Shown: positions 24,806 to 37,904 of the stretch, one piece after another
Layout: every line of letters starts with the position of its first letter
How positions within the stretch are numbered: the stretch's first letter is position 1
NCBI GenBank assembly: GCA_003508835.1
Contig: PUFA01000105.1
Coordinates: forward strand, 5,580,001-5,644,000
Length of the DNA: 64,000 nucleotides
Source of the DNA: Eonycteris spelaea
Taxonomy: Eukaryota; Chordata; Mammalia; Chiroptera; Pteropodidae
Direction: 5' to 3'
Translations under genes and position numbers: made by a program
The notes under the pieces: model-generated
The model's database searches: none
Seen by the model: the letters and a program-made list of their open reading frames with translations, nothing else
What the model was told of the DNA's origin: nothing

Positions 24806-25339
24806 ACTCCCAAAAGATTCTAGAAGAATCTGAACTCTTACGCCACACCGGAACTAGAGGAAAATGGTACTGTATCCAACACCAGCTCTTGAAGTAAGCC
24901 TGGACCTGGCCGTCGTAAACTGGGGGCTCCTCAGAGCTGCTCCTGTCTTCTCAAGATGCCCTGGCACAGAGGAATCACAGGAAAGACCGTGGTCACAGAG
25001 GCGGTTTCAGGAACTGAACGTTGTACACGTGACTCCAGGGCCACATAACTGTGACTATTGTCGCTTTCGATTGCCCAGTCTTGGCTAGAGAAAGCTCGTG
25101 ACTGCTTTCTCGGCACAGACCCCACCCCCACACACCTCCGCCTTCAAGAAAGAAAAGCACTGATATGTATGCATGGTCCAAGCCAAAGCACAGCAAACCG
25201 CCACTCCTGCCTTCAAAGAAAAATCCAGAACCGGATCTCTAATCGCTTCTTCCATCAACACAATTCGGATGCAAGCTACCATCGCTCCTCTCCTGGACTT
25301 TCGTAGTACTTTATCTTCCTCTTTCTACCCTTGAACCCC
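24806..25339. other. Unclassified sequence
   Basis: No gene or named repeat is recognised. Overlapping short frames on both strands at 24864-25306 have no features. Confidence 0.4.
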
Positions 25340-25925
25340 GGTGGTCTAATCTCCACACCACAGCCAGTGCATCCTTTTTAAAATATGCCTGTGATGTCAT
25401 TCCCCCGCTGAAAACCCTCCAACCCGTCACCAGCTCTTTTAGAGTAAAATCTACAGCATGATTTCAAGGCTCTCCAGGGTCCGCCTCCCACCCCTTCCTC
25501 TCCCGTTCCCTTCTCCTTACAGCGCACTGAGCTCCTTCCTCTGCTCTGAACACGCCAAGTACTTTCCTGCCTCTCACCAGTGCTCTCCTGCCCCTCCCGT
25601 AGCTGCGGGGCTTGACCCTCTGCATCCGGCCTTCCCGATCCTCCCTAAACAAGACAGCAACCCCCCTGACGCCCCCACCCCCACCCAGCACCCCCAGCCC
25701 TTTCTGCCTACCTCTTCCCATCTGCCTCACCTCACTTACTTTTTCTCTATGTCCCTTATCGCTATCTGGCATCTCACATTGCCTTGTTCAGAAGTTTGGG
25801 GCCTGTCCCACTAGTTTCTAAGTTCTTCGAGGGCAGAAACTTGGCCAGTTTTATTTACTTCGATGTCCCTAGGTTTCTGATGCCAGGCACATTGGAGGTG
25901 TTCAGTAACTATTTGTGAAATGAAT
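25340..25925 (+). mobile_element. Long L2 3' region
   Basis: A good L2 match runs through 'tgaaaaccctccaacccgtc', 'agagtaaaatctacagcatg', 'caaggctctccagggtccgc', 'ctttctgcctacctcttccc', 'gttcttcgagggcagaaac' and 'gatgccaggcacattggagg', ending in 'gaaatgaataataat'. The 118- and 102-codon frames here are low-complexity proline or arginine/glycine runs inside the repeat. Confidence 0.85.
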
Positions 25926-26784
25926 AATAATAATATCCTCTAGAAAAAGGTCTCCTCCATTTCAATATTATTTGCACACACCCTCCTCCCCGCGTACACC
26001 CACTGCTGTAGGTGAGCCCCGTAGGTATCTCTGCACCCTGAAATCCTCTGTTTTCCCATGCTTCAGACTTTTTTGCCTTCATCATCATCAAATATTAACC
26101 ATCCTCCACGTCCTCGCGAACCACCTTTCTCTTCATTTGACTACGCTGCCTTGCACATAAAAGGAACTCAATTACTGGAAGTGAAATGACTGAAGGTGGC
26201 AGTTTGCCAGTCTATGCTAATGAAACAGGCCTCCGATCCCCACAGGGCAGCCAGCACATGCTGACAGGGGCCTCCAGGAGACCTTGCTCCAATGCCCTGA
26301 CACAAAAGTTATTGTTAAAAGAGGGGGCCAAGATAAAGGGAAATGAGTTTCCACCCAGGGAAGGTGGCTTGGAGGGAAGATCTTGCAGTAACCCAAGGTC
26401 ATTTATAAACACAACTGTCGAAATCACTTATTCAACAAAGAATACGCCATTTAGCTTTTTGTTTGTCATGCTAATGGAGATCCTATTCCTAAGAAACAGT
26501 AATGAATAAATTTTGCAAAATCTTGCAACCTGAAAACATTTGTTCCCTTATCCTCACTTGTAGAAAAGCTCACCCTGGCCCAAAGAAGCAATTCAAGAAC
26601 AGAGATGTTCGGTCATTTGCATGGGAAGAAAGTACCACAGTGTTTGGCTAACTTTTACAGAAGCACGCACTTCCACTTACAACATTTATATTTGATGTGT
26701 GCAAAGGTTATTGCAAAATAAAGAATATCTCATAATAAAGAAGTTCTGGAGAAGAATTTGGAAATATTCTTCAATGCAAAAGTA
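25926..26784. other. Unassigned sequence, possible L2 3' tail
   Basis: A weak L2-like 3' end is visible at 26110-26185 ('ccttgcacataaaaggaact'). The rest is unassigned and has no gene. Confidence 0.35.
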
Positions 26785-26920
26785 GACGCTAGATTAAGTT
26801 CTAGAGATCTACTGTACAAGGTCGTGCCTACAGTTAAAAATGCTAAGTTGTACTCTTAAAAGTGTGTCAAGAGGGTAAATCTCATGTTAAGTGTTCTCAT
26901 CAAGGTTTAAACACACTCAC
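26785..26920 (+). mobile_element. LINE-1 3' UTR end
   Basis: 'ctagagatctactgtacaag', 'gtcgtgcctacagttaaaaa', 'gtgtgtcaagagggtaaatc' and 'tcatgttaagtgttctcatc' are the L1MA/L1MB 3' terminus. It is 5' truncated. Confidence 0.8.
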
Positions 26921-28314
26921 ACCCCCACTGTTGTGGGTCCACATATGTGATTGCGTTGATAATAGGGGTTCACATTGATTAAAAATTCCATAAAACGAAG
27001 TATTAACTTCTTTTGTAGCTGCTAAAAGCAACTTTACCAGGAAATAAAAAGTGGATTCGCAACGAACTCTTGGTACTGCACTGGGAACTATAAATTCCAG
27101 ACTGAAAAATATCTAATACACAGAAAATGGGAAGAATAGGGCGAGAATGGCAAGTAACTGCTGAAAAGGGATCTCAAAACTGCTTTGACCTGAGAAAACA
27201 TTTCAGAAACAAAACTAGTGATTTATAAACTGAAACGCAGATAGAAAAATATATTTAGGTCATCTATTTTCCTAGATCTTCCTGACAATAGTGCCATCTG
27301 GAGACCCAAGGACATAAGATCATAAGAAAAGCTAGACATAGATGTTGAAAAGGTTGCTGATGAGGTAATTCTGTCTCTCTCCTTCCTCTTGAGCTATTTG
27401 TCACTGCAGCAGAGACAGCTAAATATTTGAAAACTGAATTTGTAAAAAAAAAATTATGAATAAGCAAAGTTACAAAAGAGAAAATATATAAACTATAGTA
27501 TTCAAATGGAAAATATGGAGCAGTTAACATGTGTTTTGTTCATTCACATGATGCTATTATTACTTTAGGAGAATTTTTAAAATGATAATACATTGCGATC
27601 ATTTATGAGACTACCACTATTTATAAAACCGTTTTTTTAATTTATAAATTTGAAATGACAAGTAAACTGATGTGCATTTAACCCCGAAATAGGTCATTCG
27701 AGTAGGATCAAAAAATCTGAGAAGTAGAGAGCAAACGCAATTCATTTCCACAGTCTTTTCTCCACCCGCTCACACAGCACCTCAGCGGGCTCTGAAATTT
27801 CTCCCAAGCGTCTCTGCAAGGTCCCACAGAATGTCTCAGAGTTTGCAGAGAATCTGATGAGCACCCCCTGGGTAACAATATCACATCTCTTTGGTACCCT
27901 ACTCCCACCTGCCACCGTGCTACCTCTCCTGTGAATAACTTCCAGCCCTCACCTCTGTCTTTGCTAGTCTGCCATGAAATTGCCACACAGATATATAACT
28001 TCAGGGGTGACCAGTGGTGAAGGAAAGGGGCTGTCTTCAACCTCGTTTTGTTTTTTGTTTTTTTAACATTCTCCAAGAAAGATGTTAAAGCGCGATTGTT
28101 TTTTTCTCAGACCTTTCAGGAGAGTCCTTGGCCCCTAAATCGTTCAGTCTCTAATTCAAATCAGCTCTAATCTTTGTCACACAAGAGTGTGGTTAAGAGC
28201 TCATGGGTGATCCAGGGAAAAAGTCACATCATATCAGAGCTTTGGGCTATCTGAAAGCCTCCGTTAATTTAAGCAATGCTGAATTCAACGTGGAAACTAA
28301 GATGCTTTCTTGTG

Positions 28315-28315
<1 letters not shown>
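26921..28315. other. Single-copy sequence
   Basis: No repeat or gene recognised. Minus-strand frames of 88 and 122 codons (27264-27530, 27708-28076) lack features. Confidence 0.45.

Positions 28316-28355
<40 letters not shown>
28316..28355 (+). repeat. (GT)n microsatellite
   Basis: About 20 uninterrupted GT units. Reading frames that cross it (cysteine/valine or threonine/histidine runs) are artefacts. Confidence 0.97.
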
Positions 28356-29772
28356 CCGGTTTTTAACCTAAGTACCAAAAACATGCTCCTGTATGCAAAA
28401 TGTCTCACAGACATTTCAGTTAAAATCACCTTTTCTGATTTGATCTTTTTTTTTTTTTTGGTCCCCCTCTCCCTTGGGTTATTCATTGGTTCGTGTGGCA
28501 GAGCCAGAGGACAAGGATGAGCGAGGGGACCCGAGCTGTTCCCATCACTGCCTACTGTTCCCACTCCCCGTCCTCCACTGAGACGTCCTTATTGAGCCAG
28601 TTTCTACATTTTACTCCCTCTTCACCCAATAGCAGAGGTTCTTTTTGTTTCCAAAATAACTCCTTAGTCTTTTATCGAAAGAATATCCTCCCTGAAGATC
28701 CCCCGACCGGACCTCCAGGCGCCCCCATACTTGTGCGAAGGTCAGATTCGAGCTGGTGAAACAGGATTGAGCTATGATGTGAGCTACAGAATCTTCACAC
28801 AAAAAGATGTAGTGGATCCAATTCAAAGACATGTGTGATGATCGCAAACTCTGGGTACTTTGGGGCTTTGGGGGGATTGCCCAGCCACGTTATGAGAGGA
28901 CTATCGTACTAAATCTGACTGAATTTGTATAGACTACCAAAGAGAAAGGAACAGGGACAGCGGAGCGGGAAGGAAGTTAATATCGGGAAACATCGGATCT
29001 GTTTTCACCGATGGCAGGAAGAAGTTTGGTCCTCTCTGGTCCTCGTTTGTCGCGTAAAAGGTCTAGGCTGAGTGATTGTCAAGGACCCTTCCGGCCGTAA
29101 CGATTTCTTTCAGGAATGATACACGGTTCTCGAAATGACCTAGAAAAAGCGGGGGAAGGAGTCATAAATGAAGACACTGTGCTTCATTCAGTTGGTAAGA
29201 AGCTCATACCCGGCAGGGGACTTGGGCAAACGGGAAAGCGGTTTTCAGAGCCAAGGAAGAGGGTGCCAGCCAGCAGGAAGGCAGAGCGCTGCCATTTCGG
29301 TACAGAATGTATGTTGATCACATGGAAACTGGCACACTGTCCAAACGATGGCATTTCGCTCTGCATGATCAATTCAAATCGGGTCAAAGCACTTTCTCCA
29401 AACTCGAAAATGCCATCGATATGTTAAAAAATTAGTTTCATCGGTAACACGTGTGTTTTTGGAGATGAAAGTGTCGTTTTCAGGGATTCTAGCTAATTTT
29501 AAGAAAGAATACATCTGATGACTTGTAGTTTCCTATTTGGTGTAGGGCACCCTTTTTCTAAATGTCATCTTTAGGCGATGGATATTTTTACTTAATCCCA
29601 GTGAATGCCAACCTTATCAGCGCCTGCCAAAGACAACTCTACTCAGCCTTTTATGTGTAGGAAACCAGAAATTTAAGCACAGGAAAATCAACAATGAGAA
29701 AGTGGTAATACTTTGGAGGGGTTGCAGAGAAAAAAAAAATAATAAATTCTCTGGGTTTTAAGAAGAGAAAAG

Positions 29773-29774
<2 letters not shown>
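28356..29774. other. Single-copy sequence
   Basis: No gene or named repeat is recognised. There is a T run at 28446-28460. CpG dinucleotides are fairly frequent between 28660 and 29400, but GC content stays moderate. Confidence 0.45.

Positions 29775-29815
<41 letters not shown>
29775..29815 (+). repeat. (AC)n microsatellite
   Basis: About 20 uninterrupted AC units. Confidence 0.97.
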
Positions 29816-30239
29816 ACATCCTCTGTCTTCTTGACAGATGTTTTGTTATTCTTCAAGGAATCCAAAGAGATTTCTAGGGCCTAAGCCAGGAGTATTTGAA
29901 CCAGAAGGAAACAAAATTAGTCAAAGAGCTGGCAGGGCTGATAATTAGCTGTGTACAGGATTGTAAACCTTAAAACGGCACAGTAAGAGAGGTGTTCAGA
30001 TTTATAACAACATGTGCATAACCATCCAAATTGGGAAGTCCAGACACGATGAGAATTTACGTGGTTAGGTCTGTCTTTACTATTCAGCCCCCTTCATGGT
30101 CTAAGAAAGAAAACTGGGATTCAAATATGAATTTCATGTTTTGTGGCACCTTATTAAAATTATGATGAAAAATTCAATTCCTCTGCTTGGAACTTTAGTG
30201 TATAATGAATTGCATAAAGGGACAGAAAAGCACAAGGAA
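29816..30239. other. Unassigned sequence
   Basis: Nothing recognisable was seen between the AC microsatellite and the MIR. Confidence 0.45.
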
Positions 30240-30445
30240 GAAAAATGCAGTTCAGCGTGATAAAGTAGAAAGAATATCAGGCCAGGTGTCAGAAGACCTG
30301 GATTGAATTCCCAGCTCTGCCACTAACTGGCTGGCCGATTTGAGGCAAATCATCTCATTTCTCTGAGCCTCAGTTTTCTCATTTGGAAAATGTGGGGGCT
30401 GGTTCCGGAGAATACAATTCCATGGTCACCAATGTCAGATCTTGC
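30240..30445 (+). mobile_element. MIR SINE
   Basis: A strong match includes 'gtcagaagacctggattgaa', 'ttcccagctctgccactaac', 'catctcatttctctgagcct' and 'cagttttctcatttggaaaa'. The tRNA-related head and CORE are both preserved, while the 3' tail is lost. Confidence 0.9.
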
Positions 30446-31704
30446 AGAATTCTCTGTGCCAAGAGAGCCGCTAAGCAAATTATCAAATACTCTCGCATAA
30501 TAGAAAACAGCATTTCATTAAATCCATTACTTCCCATGGGGTCTGAGGTAGACAGACGAGCCCAAACACTTGGTATATTATGCATCCAGTCGATCACAAT
30601 TTATCTGCAGAATATCCCTCCTCTGACATTTAAGAAAGGTCAAAATTCTCAAGAGCTTAATAGGAATGTTAATGTTCTTTAAAACGGTATGGCTACTTGG
30701 TTATGTCGAATCATTCAAAGGTCCTCGAAACTGTGAAAAATAAATGACAGCGACCTTGAACATCGACTCTCCTCTTGTCCACAGAGTAGGGGTAAGGGAA
30801 AGGAAACAATATTATTAATCTTTAAAAAAAATTATATAATTGCTGTTAGTAACTTATATAATGCTCTGCTCTTCTCTACCTTTATTTGTACATCCTGATA
30901 TAAAATCACATCACACTGAAGGATCCGTGTGCAACATTTTCTGTAGTTTTCTACTCAGGTGGTAAGATGCAGTGCAATTACGATAAACATCAGCTAGCAG
31001 GCCACCTGCCTGGAATGCCACAAATAAAAAGGCGAAGAGATGCAATTAGACATTTGACTCCAGAAAGTGAGTGCTGATTTAATGCACATTTTTACTTTTA
31101 GAGTTTTTCTTATTCTTATTTTGAGAAAAATAATGGTTTAGCCTCTTGACCCTGATTCCCATCCCTTTCTCCAAAGTCTACAATACTCCTCTTCCATTTT
31201 AGAAATACAGAGTGTCAGGTATCATGCGTTTGATTAACAAATAATTAGCAAAATTAATTAGGCAAATGATTTGTTCAATTAATGTGTATATTTAATTTTT
31301 TCTCTATCTATTTTATTTGCAAACAAGAGAATTTTACAATATCATTTTATGTTTTCCACATTCCAAATGTGATAGAAGGCTACTGATATTTAGAGAAACT
31401 TAAATCCTACTTTTCTAGTCCTAAACTACATTCTGATTCTCATTTCATAAAAACAAAATCAAAACCAACTGATAATATAGCCCCACGTAGTCTCTAAGAA
31501 ATCATCAAAACAAATTGTTACCTGATATAAATACAAACCAACTTTAATTTTGTCATTATTTCAATGCTAGGAATTAAAAGGTTTTCATATCTGTTTCTAC
31601 AGCTCTCCCATAAAACATCAAAGAAGACTATTTAATGTATCAAAACATTTTATACATAGAAAACAGATGTGAAGTGAGGTGGGTGTGACAATAGGCCGAA
31701 ATAG
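30446..31704. other. AT-rich single-copy block
   Basis: No repeat family is recognised. The segment 31231-31285 holds a dense set of TAAT-core motifs (see findings). This type of AT-rich unique DNA often includes conserved enhancers, which needs an alignment to judge. Confidence 0.45.
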
Positions 31705-32085
31705 CAGATTTGCTTTCTTTCTAACTTTGAGGAATAATTGACAGGTGTCATTGTATATGTTTGAAGTGTACAATGTAGTGATTTGATATCCACATACATT
31801 ATGGAATGGTTTCTAAGCTCAAGACAATTAAGACCTCTATCACCTCACATAGTCAAATCATCTTTTGTATGTCTGTATGTGATGAGAATGTTATAGATTT
31901 ACTCTCGGAAACTTTCGATATACAATACTGTATTATTAACTAAAGTTTCGTGTGTACCTTAGATCCTCAGAACTTCTTCTTCTTCTAACTTAAAGGTATA
32001 CCTTTTGACATATCTCTCTCTGTTTTCCCAGCCTCTGACAACCACCATTCTATTCTCTATAAAACAGCAGATGTTCATTTCAATG
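31705..32085 (-). mobile_element. LINE-1 3' UTR, inverted
   Basis: The plus strand carries reverse-complement L1MA/L1MB 3' UTR: 'gaggaataattgacaggtgt', 'gtttgaagtgtacaatgtag', 'tacaatactgtattattaac', 'ttagatcctcagaacttctt' and 'ctctgacaaccaccattcta'. Confidence 0.8.
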
Positions 32086-32282
32086 GATGAAAGCTGTGTT
32101 GAGTTTTGCCAAAATACCCTTCTTCAATCTAGTAAGGCTTTCTGTTTCAATATATATTCTTAGTTAATAGTTAGTTACTATATTAGTAAGTGTTGGAAAT
32201 AAATACAATTCTACAACTTTAAATAAGTTTTTTAGGAATCTATTTAGATGGGTGAGAAACAGGAAGCCAAGCCTGACAGCAT

Positions 32283-32540
32283 AGGTTAGAACGTAAGAAC
32301 CAGTAGCTTTGGAACCAGACCGCTCGCCTTTCAATCTTGCTCCACCATCGACTCACATAGTGAATCTGAGAAATTTTGGAAAACTTCTCTGTGCCCCTCA
32401 TCATGTTAACTCATCTGTCAAATAGGGACGAAAGCACCTCACAGTGTTGACTTGAGTGTTCCGTGAGGTAACTAACACACGTAAAGTGGTTAGAAAAGTG
32501 TCAGAAACATAGTAAGTGACTATGATTATTGCTTAATACT
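32283..32540 (+). mobile_element. MIR SINE, near full length
   Basis: 'gaaccagtagctttggaacc', 'ctcatctgtcaaatagggac', 'tccgtgaggtaactaacaca' and 'gtgtcagaaacatagtaagt' follow MIR order on the plus strand through to the 3' end. Confidence 0.8.
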
Positions 32541-34307
32541 ATTTATTCGTGTAACGAAATGGACACGTGAGGAGCCAGGGGTCCCAATTCACTGCAGCCT
32601 GCAGCCAACTTCTACGGCTCTGAGATTGTCAAGAAAGGTGGATGCACATCTATCTGCATGAGAGCTGGGGACTCGACTCACTGCTTCGGTTCATGCTCCT
32701 GCTGCTAGCCCGTGAAGCCAGGTTTCAGGGCAGCCCAGGTCTGCCACCAGCCCACGACAGGGACATGATTTTCTAATCCAACTCTGCACAATACTAATAT
32801 CTATACAAAAGTTTTTTAAGTGATTTAAGCCATCAATCTTAAAACCACTAAGTCTATTTTTTTAGTAGAAAATAGGCGATTTTTTATATTCATCCTTATG
32901 TTTACTGTTATGAAATTTTACAGTATAAATATCTGTATCTGTTAAATGAAAGCAATGCTGTATGGATGACTATTCTTCTAGAAATAATGATGCATCCCCA
33001 AAACACTCTCAACTCCTGGGATGCGAAGCTCTGTGGAATGGCACATATCTGCATGAATTTTTAGCCAAAGATATATTTTCTTATTAACTGGCTTTTACCT
33101 TCATATTAAACTTATTTAATTTTTACAAGAAACACTGAAAATTCTTTGGCAATAACCAATTACTTTATTTGGAATATATAGAGATCTGCACTCAAAACCC
33201 ACAAGACTTAGGAAGGAGAAAGACATCTAAAGGGAGGTTATCCATAACGATGGAGTTTGTAATGAAAAAAAAGTTAAAACTGGATCTATTGATTTTTTGA
33301 TCAAAAGTCTGCTTGCTAGTTACTCTGTATTTTTACTTTCTGTCCAAACACGATATTAAACTCAGTTAAGAGGCATAGAATAACGATTCCCATGCCTCCT
33401 GCTAAACTGACGATTACCCGGTTTTATTAATTCACATTCTTTACTTGAGCCTTTGGGGGGAAAGTGATTCAAAAGAGTTTTTATGAATGACCTCTGAGTT
33501 CAGAACTTCTGTGAGAAAATAAGTTTCTGCCCCTTATCTCAGAGAGTCTGACCTCGAAAACTTGCACAGCAATATATGCCCCGGGAGGGGCACTTGACAA
33601 TCCCAGATGCCCTGCCCGTTTCAAAAACCAGTATCAACAGGAAATGCTGACATTTTTGGCACTGCATTATCCTACTTTACAGCTATTGACACCCCTGTGC
33701 TGCAATTCTGACAGTTTTTAAGTAACCTATTTTTCTCACCTCGCCAAATCAAATCGTGAGTGAAATTGTAGTGAAGTTTGATATGTTCTTGTCACCCACA
33801 TGTCATTTAAACTCTGTGCAATTCACATATCGCTCATGAAAGTTTACTGAAAACATTTGGAGGAAGAAAATATTTCCCGTTTTTAGAGCTATGGAACTAT
33901 TGTATTTTCAATGAAGCAATGAGTCCTAAGGAGTCTTTTTCTTCTTTCACAAGTCCCTCCAATGTCCTAGAATTAAAACGTACACAGGTAGAAAGTAGTT
34001 GTTGACTTCTCCAAGTTTCCTAACTAAACCAAACAACCTTAGTGGTAAGGCACTCTGCGGTCGGTTGAGTCTGTAAGAAAGCTAAATGCTCTGAGTTGAG
34101 ACAGAGCTAGGGCAGACAACTAAAAACTCAAAGAGGACAAAATACCAATTGTATTTCTACTCCAAAGCTCTAAAGTTGCAACGCTCTCCAAGGAGACTCC
34201 CATTCACCAGGAGACCACTCCCGTAGGGCGGATGATCATGCAAACAAAAGTCCTAACGCAGGGAAAGCTAAGGAGGTAAAGGGAAAGCTAAAATTGAGGT
34301 GATGCCC
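32541..34307. other. Single-copy block, possible conserved non-coding DNA
   Basis: No repeat family is recognised over 1.7 kb. The part from 33380 to 33950 has balanced, unique-looking sequence with no microsatellites or retroelement hallmarks. It is a reasonable place to look for conserved non-coding elements. Frames are short. Confidence 0.4.
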
Positions 34308-34520
34308 TGTCAAGCACTGCTTCGAGTGTTTCACATATATTCACTGATTTAATTTTCACAATCCAGTGAGGCTGCTCTAGTCTAAGCAGCCTTTTACAGC
34401 TGAGAAACTGAGACAAAAGAAAGATTAAATAACTTGCCAAAAGTTACTGGTGGCAAGGACCAGAGACAAAATTCCAGCCCAAGTTGTGGGGTGCCAACGC
34501 CTTGCTCTTTAGCACTGTGA
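34308..34520 (-). mobile_element. MIR SINE
   Basis: Reverse-complement MIR: 'cactgatttaattttcacaa', 'ccttttacagctgagaaact', 'aataacttgccaaaagttac' and 'ccttgctctttagcactgtg'. Confidence 0.8.
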
Positions 34521-36839
34521 CATTTGGTAGTCACCAGTGCTGTTGAACAGATACTGAAGTTGGAAAGGGGCGGCCACGTACTTGCTTGAGACAGTAATAC
34601 ATGAAGAGCAGTGACAGGTTCTTTTCATTGGAGACCTTAGGTGCCAGGTCACCAAGAGGTGATCATGGATGTGCACGTCAAGTAAGGTTTTTACTGCTAA
34701 GTCTTGCGTAGTTAGGATGAGCAGACAACCTGCTGTGAACCAGCATTGGGTGTGTAGTATAGGTGAGGATTAAATATGTATTATGTTGAGCCCACTGAGA
34801 ATTTGTAATTATTTATTACTACTACAAGCCTAGCCTATCCTGACACAGACATACTGCCTACACCTTATAAGGTTCATTTATTCTCATTTAATCCAGTTTT
34901 GGAGGGGATTCAAGACGAGTATGATTTATTCAGGAAAAGGCAGAACACGGGTAGAGAAAAAGTATAAACAAAGCCCAAAAAGCAAAAAGACAAGAAGTTT
35001 TTTTTTAATTTCAAGTCATCTAAAGGAACAAAGATATTGACATTAGGATCAAACCATAAAGTACACAATTATTCACATAAAAATTTGATTTGTTTAAGAA
35101 TGAATTTTTTCCTACAATCTATTAAAGTCACAGTAAATAAAGTGTTCTAAATTACTGATTAGTTATATATCTAAGGATGTCAAAGAAGCCTTCATTTCAT
35201 TACGGCAAGTGTTGGTCCCTTAATTCCGTATCATTGTTATCACGAATCATGCCAAAGCATTTGCATGTGTTAGTGGCAGAGGGTCAACTAGCAAGGTCTC
35301 CTAATTCCCAGCATTTCTGCCTCTTTCTTATTTCACTTTTTATTTTTATTGTAACTTTGTAGGTAAGCAGGACTAACTTGAGAGCATATTAGTTTAAGGA
35401 CAGATTCACACATTGTTAAAATATGTACTGATTGCATAAAGACAAAAGGGTCCAGTTTCTCACTATCCCATCACCAGTAGGCTTAGAATTCCAAGTTGTA
35501 GAACAACTGCCATCAGAAATGGCTTTTGTAATTATTTGTCATCTGATGTGACAAGTAATAGCATTATGAAAATTACACTAAACAGATTCTAAATTTTAAT
35601 AACAGATCACATACCATTTGACGACAACACCCTTGGTCTCATTGAAGGTAGGCACTGACTACTTGTTTTTACACATCTCTATGTGTAAAACATTTCATTC
35701 TTAGTTGATAAAACATCTATGAATTTTTAGAAAACCTTGCCAAGACGAACTACCTTTGCCAAATAAACATCGTTTTGAAACAGGGTCACCCATAGCAAAT
35801 GTGTTAGGAAGACGTGTTAGACACACGTGTTTACATCAAAAGGGCAGATGTAGTATGTGCCGTGAAAGGCAGTGAGATCTGCTTACTCAGCACTGAACCT
35901 GGAGGCAGAAAGTTTTGTTTAAATCTAAACTTGGGTCAGAATCTGAATCTCTCTCTTTCTCTTTAATGTGCAAACCCAGCCCTATAATAGCCTAGACTCT
36001 GCTCCTGCCTTCCTGAAGAATTGGAGAAGTGATGAGATATTGATGGAGGTTCTGCAAGATGAAAAAAAAAAAGAAAAAAAAAGAAATGGTGAAAGATTCT
36101 ATGAATATAGAAATTTTTTCACTACGGGTTTCTCTTTAGAGTATCACTTACCCTCCCAGGTAACGAGAAACCGAGAGCATTCTCCTACTCTCTGCTTCCT
36201 TCAGTATTGTTACTCTACCTTCCCATGACCTCCCTCCCCCAGAAACATACACATATACATACCACCTTTTGTTTTGGAACATCACAAAATAATTGTATTC
36301 GAGCACACCTCCTTTATAGAAGCTTCTTCAAACAATCTCTAATTTTACCCATCTGCTCGTGCAATGTGTCTAAAAGCCCATAACAGTTCATTTTTCATCA
36401 CTTTGACAGATTCTCTTTAGTTTTAGCTCACTTTTTCCCCCTCAGTCAGCATTTCTCCTCACCCATGCATGAGCACTACCCAGAACAGAAGCTATGACTA
36501 CAGCCTATGCAGAGCGGTCTTCAGTCCTCTCTGGGAATGGGTTTAATAGAAGTAAATTTTAAACATTCGTGTCTTTTCACGTATCATGTTAAATGATCCA
36601 TTTCCGGTCATTCTCCTTTCTGATCTAGTTTCTAAAGGCACATGGTTATGAAACACAAAGAAAGTTCATGAATAATATGAGCTTCATTTCCTTGAATCTT
36701 AGCAGAGACAAGAAAAGATTCAACGAACTGCTTCGATTGTAGGAGGAGAGTAAACCAGATATCTCTACCAACATATTCTAAAATTGTTAATTGTTTATTG
36801 AAAGGAGAATCCTTTCTCATTTATGCTTTGTCCTTCTCT
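34521..36839. other. AT-rich single-copy sequence
   Basis: About 2.3 kb contains no recognised repeat or gene. An A-rich run lies at 36060-36085. The frames of 61 and 86 codons at 35177-35362 and 35968-36228 have no features. Confidence 0.45.
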
Positions 36840-37190
36840 GCACTGAGCCTTTCCCATGAGACTGATTGAAATAGATTTGCACGTCCTGGACAGCTAGTCC
36901 CTGTCAGCTGACTTCTGGTTGGGCTCAACCAATGGAATTTATTGGCAAAAGATTGGAGGGGAGAGGGAAAAAGAGTCTGGCTCTGAGGGACCACTTTTAT
37001 GGCAGTGGCTGCATCCTGCCACAGCTACTGTCCGTGGTTCCTTTTCTTTAGCTCCAATTCTCACAGGGCACTGTGAACACTATTTCCTCTGCTTGCCCAT
37101 TCAGGAATAATGATATTAACTGCTTTTTGCTGTCACTAATATCTGGGTATCTAATACTCCTTATTTAAAAGTTCCCTTAAGCCCCGAACA
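36840..37190 (+). mobile_element. Old interspersed repeat, family not named
   Basis: 'tctggttgggctcaaccaat', 'ggcaaaagattggagggga', 'acagggcactgtgaacac', 'cttgcccattcaggaataat' and a late 'actccttatttaaaag' are phrases I recognise from a widespread mammalian medium-reiteration repeat. I cannot name the family with confidence. It is non-coding. Confidence 0.5.
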
Positions 37191-37374
37191 CCCATATATA
37201 CACCTTTCTGTAAGGATTCGCTCGATCAAAATATCTTGCATCACTTAAGTTAAATTTTGTTTTCCACTGAGATGTATATTCAGTTTACTTGGTTATTACA
37301 TCAATTACAAGTGTCAGTATAGTGAGAGCTACTATCAAATAATAACCCTCAAAGAGTGAAGCAAAAGCCACCTG

Positions 37375-37893
37375 TCTCTTGAAGAGACATTTACGCGCCC
37401 ATGTTCACAGCAGCATTATTCACAAGAGCTAGAACAGAGAAGCAACTCAAGCATCCATCAAAGGATAAATGGATAAGAAAAATGTGAGATATACATACAA
37501 TTAAACATGATTCAGCCTTAAAAAGGAAGGAAATTCTGACATGGATGAACCTGGAGAACATTATACTAAGGGAAATATGTCACTCATAAAAGAAATACTG
37601 TGATTCCATTAATGTGAGCTACCTAGATTGGTCAAAATCATAGAGATAAAGTAGACCGGTCATCTTTGCAGGCTCAGGGGAGGGGGAATTGGGAGTTACT
37701 TTTTAACATGTAAAGAGTTTCAGTTTTGCAAGACAAAAAAGTTCAGTTTTGCAAGACAAAAGAGTTCTGAAGGTGGACGTGCTGATGGCTGCACATTATG
37801 AATGTACTTAATACTGTACTTAAACCATACTTTTAAAATTGTTAAGATAGTAAAATTTCATGTTATGGATATTTAACCACAATAAAAAATTGA
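37375..37893 (+). mobile_element. LINE-1 ORF2 end and 3' UTR
   Basis: 'catgttcacagcagcattat', 'ttcagccttaaaaaggaagg', 'atggatgaacctggagaaca', 'agagtttcagttttgcaaga' and the end 'aaccacaataaaaaat' show the L1MB/L1MC 3' end in order. A 23-bp tandem duplication (37719-37764) sits in the 3' UTR. It has no open frame. Confidence 0.85.
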
Positions 37894-37904
37894 AAACGAA
37901 TAAT

